64,000 nt of DNA. Origin: Xanthomonas hortorum. GTDB taxonomy: Bacteria > Pseudomonadota > Gammaproteobacteria > Xanthomonadales > Xanthomonadaceae. Position numbers and translations under genes: made by a program. Below the pieces are notes generated by a model. The model had not been told where the DNA came from, searched no databases, and worked only from the letters and a program-made list of their open reading frames with translations. Below, one piece after another: positions 7,351 to 16,700 of the stretch (position 1 is its first letter; the number at the start of each line of letters is the position of its first letter). The DNA lies in contig NZ_CP101417.1 in the NCBI RefSeq assembly GCF_024339125.1, forward strand, positions 3,483,001 through 3,547,000. The letters run 5' to 3'.

Positions 7351-8979
7351 CTAGGAAGCAATCCGAGCATCCATACCGGTATGCTCACGTAGCAAATAGA
7401 GCAATCCGCCGCCGTCTATGAGTTCCAGAGGCTTGTTTTTGACGAAGTTGAAGGCGTCTGGCCCATAGCCACTGGTGCACACCAAGATGCCTTTGCTCGC
7501 TCCCTCGTTTTGCATGGTTCCATAGAGATCTCGAACAGCACTAATACCCACTGTGTCGCGATACCGTTTTGCTTGGATAACCACCTTCCCACCGAGCACC
7601 GGACGGGTATCGAAGGCCACTGCATCCACGCCTCCATCGCGAGAGCTGCGGGTGAGTTTAGTGTCGAGGCCCATCTTCGAAAACAGATTCGCCACCAGCA
7701 CCTCAAACTCTCCTGGAGTCAGGTCCAGCAGATTTGGTCGCGATTCGAGCGAGGAGAGCACATCCCCCTGCTCGATGAACCGCTTGTCCACCATGTCGAA
7801 GTCGATGATGGGTTTGATTGCCTGGAGCTCGTCTGGACGATTAGAGACCTGGGCGCCTAAGTTTCGGAGGCACGGGATCTTCTCTACACGTTCCAGTCGG
7901 AGTTCCAGAAACGCTGCCTTTGTTGTGCGAACTGAAACCACAGGAACTCGCAACTCGCGGCCGCTGGCGGGATCGTGGGTGTCGATCAAGCCGTTGAAGG
8001 TGACCAGCGATAAGGCGTTTGCTTGATCTGCCTCAAACACCTCGTGCAGGGTTCGAAGCGCAATCGAAGCAATGATGTCTTGATAGAGCGCTTTGATCTC
8101 CGCTGGCTTACGGGGCTTGGATTCAATGAGATCCTTCGTCTTAACGTAGCGGTATTCAGCATCTACAGGAATCATTGATATTTCTGGCAAATCGTATTCG
8201 ATGACAAGCTCGGACGAGTCTTCGCCATAAGCAAGTTTGAAGACCTGAGGGAAGCCCTCGGACGGATATTCTGAGCGTGTCAAAACCATCTCGTTATAGG
8301 CCACGATCGCATCTGCATCGTGTGCCATGTAGGCCGATTGGAGAGCATCTATCTCGGCGTCGCGACGTTTGACATCGGCTTTGTAGACTGCTCGTTCCTT
8401 TTCGTATTTGGCCTTCAGTCCGGCAACACGATTGCTTTTGGCTCTTTCTTTTTCTTCAAAATCGTTCAGCACGAGCCTATGCGCCGCTGTTGCTTTTGCT
8501 ACAGCTGCGGCATGGCGACCAGAGGCACCCGGAATGAATTGATAGATGCCCGTGGGGAGCGGAACTGACTGCATCTCGGGAGGGCGAGCAGGTTGCAGAT
8601 CCTTTGGTGTCTCGAACCGTTCAAAAGGCTCGACATGCCGAAGGCTTGCAAAGTCGATGGTGTCGTCATGAGACAGCGTATGGGCAAGGATTCCACGCAA
8701 GTCCTCCATGCGGTCGGCAAGCTCTGCGTTGAGGTCATCCACCTCTCCCTGGCGGTCATCGAGGTATTCCGCTTTGGCTCGCTTGGCCGATTCTTTTTGT
8801 TCACGGTCGAACGCACGTTGATCGCGGACTTGCTGTGCCGCAGCCATGCGAGCATGGCGCTCCAATTGCCTAAAATGCGTTTGACGCATGCGCTCCTGCC
8901 GCTTGCGTTCCCTCTCAGCGCTTGCCGCAGCTCGTCCAGCTGCGCGGATGAATCCTTCCAAGCCTGTCCGTCTCCCCAT
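7351..8979 (-). CDS. Restriction endonuclease-like protein with Mrr_cat domain
   Basis: The 542-residue protein ends in a PD-(D/E)xK nuclease domain of the Mrr type (about residues 418-530): FE at 424-425, GGVDAVAF with D452, and VVIQAKR with Q469 and K471. These are the expected catalytic residues. The N-terminal 90 residues are very rich in Arg, Lys, Glu and Gln and probably coiled coil, with a further helical charged stretch at 155-215. The middle (230-400) is not recognised. Mrr-like enzymes cleave modified or foreign DNA, but the target cannot be predicted. It lies 57 bases after the helicase gene and 12 bases before the NYN gene, all on the minus strand. An AGGGGG precedes the ATG. Confidence 0.85.
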   Translation of the reverse strand: MGRRTGLEGFIRAAGRAAASAERERKRQERMRQTHFRQLERHARMAAAQQVRDQRAFDREQKESAKRAKAEYLDDRQGEVDDLNAELADRMEDLRGILAHTLSHDDTIDFASLRHVEPFERFETPKDLQPARPPEMQSVPLPTGIYQFIPGASGRHAAAVAKATAAHRLVLNDFEEKERAKSNRVAGLKAKYEKERAVYKADVKRRDAEIDALQSAYMAHDADAIVAYNEMVLTRSEYPSEGFPQVFKLAYGEDSSELVIEYDLPEISMIPVDAEYRYVKTKDLIESKPRKPAEIKALYQDIIASIALRTLHEVFEADQANALSLVTFNGLIDTHDPASGRELRVPVVSVRTTKAAFLELRLERVEKIPCLRNLGAQVSNRPDELQAIKPIIDFDMVDKRFIEQGDVLSSLESRPNLLDLTPGEFEVLVANLFSKMGLDTKLTRSSRDGGVDAVAFDTRPVLGGKVVIQAKRYRDTVGISAVRDLYGTMQNEGASKGILVCTSGYGPDAFNFVKNKPLELIDGGGLLYLLREHTGMDARIAS

Positions 8980-9036
8980 ACCTTCCCCCTTGTTTGTCTG
9001 ATCTTGAAAGCGTTGCGAATACCATCCTATCGTTGC

Positions 9037-12000
9037 TCAACGCAGCTTTAGATTCAGCGCACTAAATTTCCCAGCGGCTGACCAAAGTGAGCGGTTACCA
9101 ATCACGTAGACGGCTTCCTTGGCTCGGGTGACGGCGACATTGAGAAGGTTCGGCGTCGCGCCGGCCCATTGCCGGGCACCATTTTGGCCAGGGTCCGGGG
9201 CCCCTAGAACGATGATGACGGCCTCCGCCTCTCTTCCTTGGACAGTGTGGACGGTGCCAATCCGCTCGGATGGCCACTTGGAGGCATTTTCCACCCAGCC
9301 TTGCAAGACGCCGTCCTGCTTCACCAGCTCTCGAAGGCCATCTTGAACGGCGACAAAGGGCGTGACGATGTAGAGATCAGGGAGAACCGCGTTGTTTCTC
9401 AACGTCCTGAGAAAAAGCAACAGCTGCTGGCCTTCCTCCGGTGAGAACTTGTCCCGCGCACTTCCAAGCACGTCTATCCAATGGGAGTTGCCCAAGACAT
9501 CTCGAATGCTCGAGCCCTTAGGGGGCTTTGCCTGGACCATCAACCCGCCATAAGCAATTGTGTTGGAAATCTCGAACATCGGCGACGCACACCGACGGTG
9601 GACGAGCAGGGGAGATCCCACCGTCCGGAATCCACCGGCCGTATCGAACGTGGCGCAATAGTCTCCAGCCTCGTCGGCCAAGGTTTGAACCGACGCATTT
9701 GGGGCTCCGAATTTGTCAGGGTCGGCATCAAACTCGCGAAGGACGGCAGCAGTCAGCACGTCAGGCAGCGGAACGACTGGCTCAACTTGCTGCGGATCGC
9801 CCACGACCACTGCTCGCTGACATCGAAGCAGGGCACCTACGACTGCTTGCGGCGTCGCTTGCCCTGCTTCATCCACCAGCAGCCAGCCAAAGGTTTCCTG
9901 GGGAAGACGTCCCAACATTCGCTCGACGGAAGCAAACGTTGTTGAAATGACCGGCACGACCAGGAACAAGCTGCTCCATAGATGTCCGCTCAAGTGCTGT
10001 CGGTCTGGTGGAATGTTGAAGTTTCCTCCGACCAAGGCGTTGATGTTATGGAGAAGGGGCTTTGCTGCTGCGTCGATGAAGGCCCGATGCACTTCCATGG
10101 CTGCTTCGAAGACCTCCATTCGAAGCTTCTGTAGCTCACTGTCCAGCCAGGGCACGGCCAGCTGCTTCTGCTCGTGCGGCAGTGAAAGGAAATGCTCGTC
10201 CAGCACGTGAGCTCCAGCGCCGATCTGCACCTCGTGGCACTGCTGCTCCGTCGCTTCGCGTTTCTTACTGGCCTTTTCGAGTTCCTGTGAAGCAATCACT
10301 GCTTGCTGCCCAGCTGCCCGCGCCAAACCATCTGCCTTGGATTGGGCTTCTACAGCGATGCCCCTCGCCGTCTTTGCGATGTCAGCCTGATGTTTGAGAG
10401 GCCCATGCGTGACCTCCCAAGATTTGGCGGACTGGGCACCAAAAAGACGCCTTAGACTGAAAAAACTAGGTCGCTTTTGCGCATGATGGGACAGCGCGGT
10501 CTCACACTGCTGTAGCGCCAAAGTTGCGGTCTGTGTATCTCGAACCAAGGCAGCAAGCAGCGACTGTGCCTGGTTGGCATGACTGGATGCCTCCAGATGT
10601 TGTTGGCGTTTTTCCTTCTCGTCTTCCCGCAGCTTGGGCAGTTGGATCAAGGCGCGTCGCAAGCTTTCCAGCTGAGACAACCGCGTGGAGCACGCACTGG
10701 AGAGTTGCTTGAAATGCTTTCGAGCACGCTCCCAGCGGTCTTGGGCTTCCTTTGGAGTAGATGGCGCACTGCAAAGTTCGGCCAGGCCCTCGGGAGACCC
10801 GTCTTCACGCGGTGCGATGCCGCTGACCTGTTTGAGGTAGCGTTCAAGGGAGCGTGGCGAGTCTCCCCAAAATTTCTTTCGGAACGCAGACCGATTGGAT
10901 GCATTGCCGAGGACCGCTGTCATCAACCCCCATGCCTCGCGGTCCAATAGATCAGAAGCCAACGGCGCGAAATAGCGCAGGGGGGAGTCGCCGGGAATCG
11001 CTTGCAGCGATGGCATTTCTGCACTGACGTTCTCGACGGCCTTGTTGTTCGAGCTGGCAACGATCATCTCGAATCCCCGCAAGCTGGCATCCAGCGCGTG
11101 AAGCTCCTGGGTCTCTCCCTTGGCCCTCTTTGTCCAACCGACTTTAAAAGCTTGGGTCGGGTCGGTGAACGCGCACATGGCTGTGGCTCGGCGAGTCAGC
11201 AAATCCGCCACAATGTCCCGCAGCAGGGTGCTTTTTCCCGTCCCAGGTGGGCCATTGACGCCTAAAATCCCGGGTCCTCCGGACAAACGCCCCGCCGAGT
11301 TGACAGCAGCCTGCTGTAACAGGGCAGGGGTATGCGATGCAGGGGTGGGCCATCGACCCAGCGGCACATCGGCTGGAGCCAACGAAGCTTCCAGGGCGGC
11401 ATCGTCTTTCAATAAGTCCCGTCGTGCTGCTGGCTTCTGGCTGCCCAGATAGAGAGACAACGCTTTGGGGAGTTCGCCCTTGTTGGCGATCTCTCGTGCC
11501 TTGGCCAAGTCGCGCAGGTAAAAGCTATTGAGAAGAAGCGGATCTGGAACAATCCGCAACATGTAGTAGAGGTAATGGGCGACAGCGAATGTCGGGCCGC
11601 TTACTTGGTGTCCGGATAACCCAAGGGTGTCTACCAGCCAGGAAGAGGCGCGTTGTAGCGCTTCCCACGTCAGTGGAACTGGGGTCTCTGTTGATGAAAC
11701 GCCCAACTGCTTGGTGAGGCCTTCGATCAGCCGCGGTTCTTGTTGGGTCCAGGCAGCCAGATCCTTGAGCGACCCTCCCAGGGCGACAGGCAAGCCCCAT
11801 CCGAACGCGGACAGCGAGACGGGTGCCTCTCCAGCAAGGATTCCTTCCTTGTCCACAAGCAACGAGGCAAGAACAACGTCACCTTTAACGCTCGGGCGTT
11901 CAAGACGGGAGTCTTTGAAGCGGTCGATCAATGCAGCGAAAGCGGGCGCGGCAGGAATGGTTGCCAAAACGATATGGAAATAAATCTTCTGCCTGGGGCG

Positions 12001-12450
12001 CGAGTTCGCAGGCCCTCTGTCCCAAGGCAGGCGGCCATCGCTGATAGAAACAATGGCTCGGTCTCCCTTCGCCAGGTCGGTAGGGCGGTCATACGTCTGC
12101 GGTGACAGCACCTCCAGTGCAGACCACGCAGCAAGCACATCCTTGGGGCGATTGGCATAAATTTGGGGGCGGTGTGCCGAATCAGGCGGAGCCACGGGTG
12201 GAGACCAGAGCCTGTCCCCATCTCCGGTGGCACCTTCGGCCTGCGATGGGGGTTCAGGACGTTCTTGCTCAGCTTCCGGGCTCAAGCGAGCCAAGGTCTG
12301 CATCACCTCGACCTCCAACTCTTTTGCCCGTGCAGTTCTTCTAAACCCTAGTTCGGTCGCAATGGCGAGCAATACCGGGGAGGCATTCTGGGAAGTGGAA
12401 AACAGTTCCTCGAGCTGATCGATGGAGCTGGAAAGATAGGGACGGCTCAT
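9037..12450 (-). CDS. Large superfamily 1 (Upf1-like) helicase/ATPase, candidate defence protein
   Basis: The 1137-residue protein has Walker A GPPGTGKS at 400-407, a DEAG Walker B box at 860-863 (LLVDEAGQATPQA), motif III-like VVGDPQQ at about 881-887, and C-terminal motifs TVHTVQGREAEAV and NVAVTRAKEAVYV that mark SF1B helicases of the Upf1/Dna2 group. Between motifs I and II is a long charged insertion (about 560-745) likely to be coiled coil, a common feature of defence-linked SF1 helicases. The N-terminal 390 residues are not assigned. I see no nuclease motif in this protein; a separate Mrr-like nuclease gene follows after 57 bases. ATP-driven translocation on nucleic acid with the nuclease in trans is the likely role. 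Confidence 0.85.
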   Translation of the reverse strand: MSRPYLSSSIDQLEELFSTSQNASPVLLAIATELGFRRTARAKELEVEVMQTLARLSPEAEQERPEPPSQAEGATGDGDRLWSPPVAPPDSAHRPQIYANRPKDVLAAWSALEVLSPQTYDRPTDLAKGDRAIVSISDGRLPWDRGPANSRPRQKIYFHIVLATIPAAPAFAALIDRFKDSRLERPSVKGDVVLASLLVDKEGILAGEAPVSLSAFGWGLPVALGGSLKDLAAWTQQEPRLIEGLTKQLGVSSTETPVPLTWEALQRASSWLVDTLGLSGHQVSGPTFAVAHYLYYMLRIVPDPLLLNSFYLRDLAKAREIANKGELPKALSLYLGSQKPAARRDLLKDDAALEASLAPADVPLGRWPTPASHTPALLQQAAVNSAGRLSGGPGILGVNGPPGTGKSTLLRDIVADLLTRRATAMCAFTDPTQAFKVGWTKRAKGETQELHALDASLRGFEMIVASSNNKAVENVSAEMPSLQAIPGDSPLRYFAPLASDLLDREAWGLMTAVLGNASNRSAFRKKFWGDSPRSLERYLKQVSGIAPREDGSPEGLAELCSAPSTPKEAQDRWERARKHFKQLSSACSTRLSQLESLRRALIQLPKLREDEKEKRQQHLEASSHANQAQSLLAALVRDTQTATLALQQCETALSHHAQKRPSFFSLRRLFGAQSAKSWEVTHGPLKHQADIAKTARGIAVEAQSKADGLARAAGQQAVIASQELEKASKKREATEQQCHEVQIGAGAHVLDEHFLSLPHEQKQLAVPWLDSELQKLRMEVFEAAMEVHRAFIDAAAKPLLHNINALVGGNFNIPPDRQHLSGHLWSSLFLVVPVISTTFASVERMLGRLPQETFGWLLVDEAGQATPQAVVGALLRCQRAVVVGDPQQVEPVVPLPDVLTAAVLREFDADPDKFGAPNASVQTLADEAGDYCATFDTAGGFRTVGSPLLVHRRCASPMFEISNTIAYGGLMVQAKPPKGSSIRDVLGNSHWIDVLGSARDKFSPEEGQQLLLFLRTLRNNAVLPDLYIVTPFVAVQDGLRELVKQDGVLQGWVENASKWPSERIGTVHTVQGREAEAVIIVLGAPDPGQNGARQWAGATPNLLNVAVTRAKEAVYVIGNRSLWSAAGKFSALNLKLR

Positions 12451-13058
12451 CCTTGACTCGGTGGTGATTTGGCTTCGGTCCAGTTTACGCAGAGGAGCGG
12501 TGCCAGCGTCGATCTACCTCACAGGCAAGCGGGCGCTAGCAATCGGGCCAAGCCGAAGGCTATGATCGAGGAAACACTGAAAGGAAACCTGCCAAGCAGG
12601 CTTTCTGCAACGGTGAGAGGGGCTTAGGTCGGAGGTGATCCGATCCCACTCTCTCCGCCAAATCAAGGCGCGTTTTAGCTTGATCACAGCGTTTAATATT
12701 TTCTCGAGATCCGAAGATCCGGGAAATACGCAAGTCGGGACATCTTCGACGTCTTGGCAAGACAGACGCAGGCCACTGCTGCCGAATTTGCTCTCACTTT
12801 CATGCGCCATCTAGGCGGGTGTTTCGGCTACAAACGCGTCTGGCAGCAAGGTGGCTGAGTTCAGCCTCTATCCAAAGCGTTCAACGCGCTGTTGACGAGT
12901 TTATAGAGCCACATCCGTCTTACGATTCCAAAAATTTATCTGGTCAAGAGCGCAGTTCATCCATTAACCGGCTGGCGTTCTTGAAGCAGGCGTGCGCATG
13001 GCGGCCAATCTCGATCTGTTCGACTGAAGCATTAAAGAACCCATCTCCGACGCTTACC
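12451..13058. other. Non-coding interval between defence island and giant-protein operon
   Basis: About 600 bases carry no convincing gene. The 12.6-12.8 kb part is AT-richer than its surroundings. A 98-codon minus-strand frame at 12514-12810 has no recognisable features or start context. The interval probably holds the promoter for the helicase operon at its left end and, at 12822-12966, a possible decayed transposase fragment. It is the most likely place for the right boundary of the island. No tRNA gene or obvious attachment repeat was found. Confidence 0.5.
12822..12966 (+). pseudogene. Possible degraded transposase fragment (IS630-like C-terminus)
   Basis: One plus-strand frame reads RLAARWLSSASIQSVQRAV then DEFIEPH, which resembles the SVxxLxxAIxxFIxxHN segment near the end of IS630-family transposases. 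A second frame just after it reads QKFIWSRAQFI, resembling the PKPFxWTKxA motif that follows in that family. Joining them needs a frameshift. No start, catalytic residues or terminal inverted repeats are visible. This is a weak reading based on short similarity recalled by eye. Confidence 0.25.
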
Positions 13059-13418
13059 TCAAGCCGCTTGTGTGGTGTCGGGCAGCACGATCCCTCGGCT
13101 GGAAAGCAGGCTGACCGAATTGCGGAACACGTAGAGAATCAGGTCATCGTCGATCGAGCTGCTGTCGGGAATCACGACGACGCAATCGATTTGTTTGTGC
13201 TCGGGCGGAATCGTGTCCGCGAACTGCACGGAGAAGTCGTTGGATCCCATGGCGAAGGTGCCGGATGGGTCCGGGTAGCGCGAGCGTGCGACGATGACGA
13301 AGTAGGGCGTGCATGTGGCGGAATTCATCGGGCGTGCGGGCGTGCTGACAGGCGTGTTGTTGATGGAGTACGTCGCGGCCGAGGCGCTGATGTTTGCGAT
13401 ATAGACTTTGCCCGTCAT
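13059..13418 (-). CDS. Small protein with DDDLILY motif, distal member of giant-protein operon
   Basis: The 119-residue protein has no signal peptide. I chose the ATG at 13418 because GGAGG lies about six bases upstream. It is clearly related to the 131-residue protein at 25535-25930. Both start with M-x-GKV and have a Pro/Ser-rich middle, a RS(R/K)YP motif (RSRYPD here), FAxGxN (FAMGSN), and a C-terminal SSxDDDLILYxxxNxxxLLxxRGxVL segment (here from about residue 83). The predicted structure is beta-rich, possibly a sandwich. It is the last gene of the operon, while its relative is the first. Function is unknown; a role as structural or chaperone partner of the giant proteins is only an inference from position. 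Confidence 0.75.
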   Translation of the reverse strand: MTGKVYIANISASAATYSINNTPVSTPARPMNSATCTPYFVIVARSRYPDPSGTFAMGSNDFSVQFADTIPPEHKQIDCVVVIPDSSSIDDDLILYVFRNSVSLLSSRGIVLPDTTQAA

Positions 13419-13523
13419 TGCATCCTCCGATAGCGCATGGGTGTCACTCCGGCGGTCTGGCATCGCGACTGCCCGCAAGCCGGTGGCGGCGCGGCGTGTC
13501 GGCAGGGTCGCCGCCGGTCCACA

Positions 13524-13651
13524 TTACGTCTGCTGCTGGAACGTGGCGGTCTGCATTCCGCCACCTGGCGCGTGCACCAGCTCTACTAAGATTCCGTTGT
13601 TGCCGCTTGCGATGGCGCGGAAGCCGGGATTTGCTTCACGGTGGTAGGCAT
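13524..13651 (-). pseudogene. Likely frameshifted 42-aa ORF between giant gene and last small gene
   Basis: An ATG at 13651 has AAGGA eight bases upstream and begins MPTTVKQIP, but this frame ends after 21 codons. In a neighbouring frame the sequence continues as GFRAIASGNNGILVELVHAP then GGGMQTATFQQQT and a TAA at 13524. Adding one base in the CCCGG run near 13624 would join them into one 42-residue protein, and 128 bases plus one is exactly 43 codons. The ORF sits between the giant gene stop and the 119-aa gene in the same direction. It could be a real small gene with a sequencing error or a recent mutation; I do not recognise the protein. Confidence 0.4.
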
Positions 13652-13727
13652 GATGCGGTTCCTTCAATGATGCGAGGCGGAACGGGCGGCCTCGCTACGC
13701 ACTCGGCGTCGGAGCGGTCGTTGGCGT

Positions 13728-16700
13728 TCATAGGGAGGGCGTCCACCCGCCCGGCGGAACCTGGATCTCCAGCTCGGGCGCAAGCACGATCGGTACTTGA
13801 GTGCCTTCCACATTGGCGAACAACGTGACGTCCAGACGCAGCAGTGCGACGTCGGTGGATGGCTGCATGATCGCGAACCAGCGCGCGCAGTCGTTGGCCA
13901 ATTGTCCGGCCAGCACAGGCAGCGTCACGGCATTATCCGAGACGGCTTGCACGTCATCGCTGGTGAGTCGCACGTCGGTGGCCAGCAAAATCGGCATGTC
14001 GCTCCACAGGCCGGTGCCACCTTGTGCTGGCGCGGCAATCTGGTAGCTATACGTGGCAGCGATTTTGAGCAGGCGTTCCTTGGCCGCTGCGCTGGTGGCC
14101 TCGGCGAGCGGCGCCAACACGTTTTCGATTGCGTCGGCCAGTGCGTCGCCGGAGCCGAAGGTGCAGCGCGGTACGGTGATGATCGGCACCACTGGCGAGG
14201 CGAACGAGACCTCCGGCGTCCGGTAGATCAGGGCGGGATTGGTCCTTACGCCGTTGGCGCTGGCGAGATTGGCGTTGCGGACGATCCACCAGGTCGAATA
14301 GCCGGTCTGGCGCGTGGCGATGTCGAGGTTTGCCCAGACGAAGTCGAGGGTGCCGGTGGCTGCTTCCGGCAACGCCGCGTAGGCGTAGGTCGCCATGAAC
14401 CAGCACGCCGTGTCGTCGGGTGCAGCCGCGCCCGCAGGTGACACCTCGCCGTGCATCTGGCCATTAATGGCTGGCCAGACGATGCTTGAGGCATCGCATT
14501 GGCCGTTCGCATACGCACCCTGGGCCAACAGCTGCACGGTTTTCTGTTCGTCGAACGCATGCGAAAGATTCAAGACGTAGCCCGTGCTCGACTGCACCAC
14601 CGGTGCGTTGGCGAGCAGCACCCGGGCGGCATCGCCGGGCGGGCCGCGCCATGCCGCCCACGCAGCGGTGACATGGCCGATCTGATCGAGCAGTGCGCCG
14701 ATCACCTGCTGTGGTGTCGGCATGCCCACATGTGCGTCGAACGCACTCTGCTGCAGCGCCAGCACGGCGGGCCGCAACACCGGCCAAGCGGCCATGAACG
14801 CGGCCAACGCCTCGAACACGGCTTCGATGGTGCCGAGCTCGGAGAGCTGCCGGCCGCGCAGCGTGCCGCTCACTGGCCGGTTATAGGTCAGCGTCAGCCA
14901 CAGTTCGTCCTGCGCTTCCTGTTCGGCCAGCACGAGCCGGGTCGAGTAATCCCATTGCAACGCGGTGGTGGCCGAGGCGGTGAAACGGACCGGCGTTGTC
15001 TGTTCGGCGCGCTGCGTCTGCAGCACCGGCGAGGCGGGAAACGCGCGCACCGGCACCGGTGCGTCGATCGCACCAAGCGGCATGGACAGCGGATCGTTGG
15101 GAAGTTCGAGCACGAAGCGCAGCCATTGCGACGGCGTATAGCCGAATGCCGCTTGCGTGTCGTCGATCTGATGCTCGACGAAACGTGCGCCGTAGGTCAG
15201 GTCCAGATGCAGGTTGGCATCGTTGCCCGCGTGCGCGGCCGTCACCAGGAAATTGAGCAGGCCAGGCGTGGACGCGGTAGCTGTGGCAATCGGCAGCTTT
15301 GCGCTGCTGATGCTGCAGGAGGAGGGCAGGGTTTCGGTCGGGCCACTTGCCGTAGCGCTGGCAGTGAGGCCACCGAAGAAACGCGGTGGCAGCGTGCCCG
15401 CTTCTGCGGTGTTGGCCACAAAGACGTCGGCCGGCATTTGTACGATCGAGGAGACTGCGTAGGCGGTCGAGAGTGCGGCCAGCACGCTTTGTTCGAATTG
15501 ATCCTGCGCGGCGGCAAGATCGCCGCCGGAAAGCGCTGGGAACACCGGGCCGACACCGCGCGCGAGCGCTTTTGCCAGGGTGGCTTTATGCCCCATCAGC
15601 GTCTGGTAGGCGGCACCGTCGAGCGCGGCGAGCGCGGCGCAGTTTGCCGGCGCGAGCAGTTCGTCGAATGCGGATAAAAAGCTCTGCGCCCATGCATCGA
15701 CATCCACGCTACTGAAGGTCTGCGTGGTGTAGGTCGGCACGAGCGTATCGGGATTGTAGACAGGCACCTGGGCGGGACCAGACATCAGCTTGGTGTTGAG
15801 CGGCAGCAGGGTGAAGTAGTTGGCCGCGTCCTGGCGGAACTGCACATGGATGCCGTGGGTCTTGCTCCAGCGCATGCTCCATAGCGAGGCCCCGCCGTCG
15901 CCGGTTGCCGGGCTGTCGGCTGTTGTGCGCACGGCGAGCCGGGTGGTGCCGTCGGCGCCGTCGAAACCCGCGAAGCTGGCCTCGAACTGGCTGGCAAACC
16001 AGGCCAGGCCGACATCTTCCACCGGCGCCGCGCCACTGGCAGCAGCGCGCTGGCGTGCGCGGGCAGTGCCCTGCGACGGCGGGTCGAGATCGGCGGCCAG
16101 CGGCATCGCCACCGACACCGCGCGCGGCATGCCAGTGCGGGCTACCTCGTCGACCAACTCGGGCGGTCGGGCGAAGGTGAGCGTGACCGTGACCGCAAAC
16201 AAATCATCGCCGCGATTTGCCAGATCGGTCTTGTCGAAGGGGAGCTGCAGCAGCAGGCTTTGCGGCGTTGCCGTGCCGCCGCCGAGCGCGTTGCTCAACT
16301 GCTGCACGATGTCGTTTGCGAACGCGGTCAGCGCCTGCTTGATGGCGTTACCGTCGCCGAGTTCGCCGCCGTTGGAGGGCAACACCGATTGGGTGAGCGT
16401 CACGCAGGTATGCGGATCTGCCAATTGCGCGGCCACGGTGGCATAGCGACCGAGTGCTGCGCGAATCTGCTGCTGAGCGCGGTCGTCGTCGGTTGCGGTC
16501 GCACCAGCTGCCAGGCCATGTACGCGCACGTGGGCCAGCGCCGGGTCGGTGCGGATCACCAGGCTGGGGTCGAACTGCATCGACAAGCCCAGCTGGCTAG
16601 GCTTGTCCAGCTGGCCGGGTTCGAAGCGATAGGCGCAGCGCACGCCAGGCCATTCCATTGGCGCGAGCAGCGCATCGTTGTAAAGCACCGGGAAGTCGGT

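Noticed and set aside
12514..12810. 98-codon minus-strand frame as a gene
   Set aside because: No ribosome-binding site, no recognisable features; AT-rich interval.
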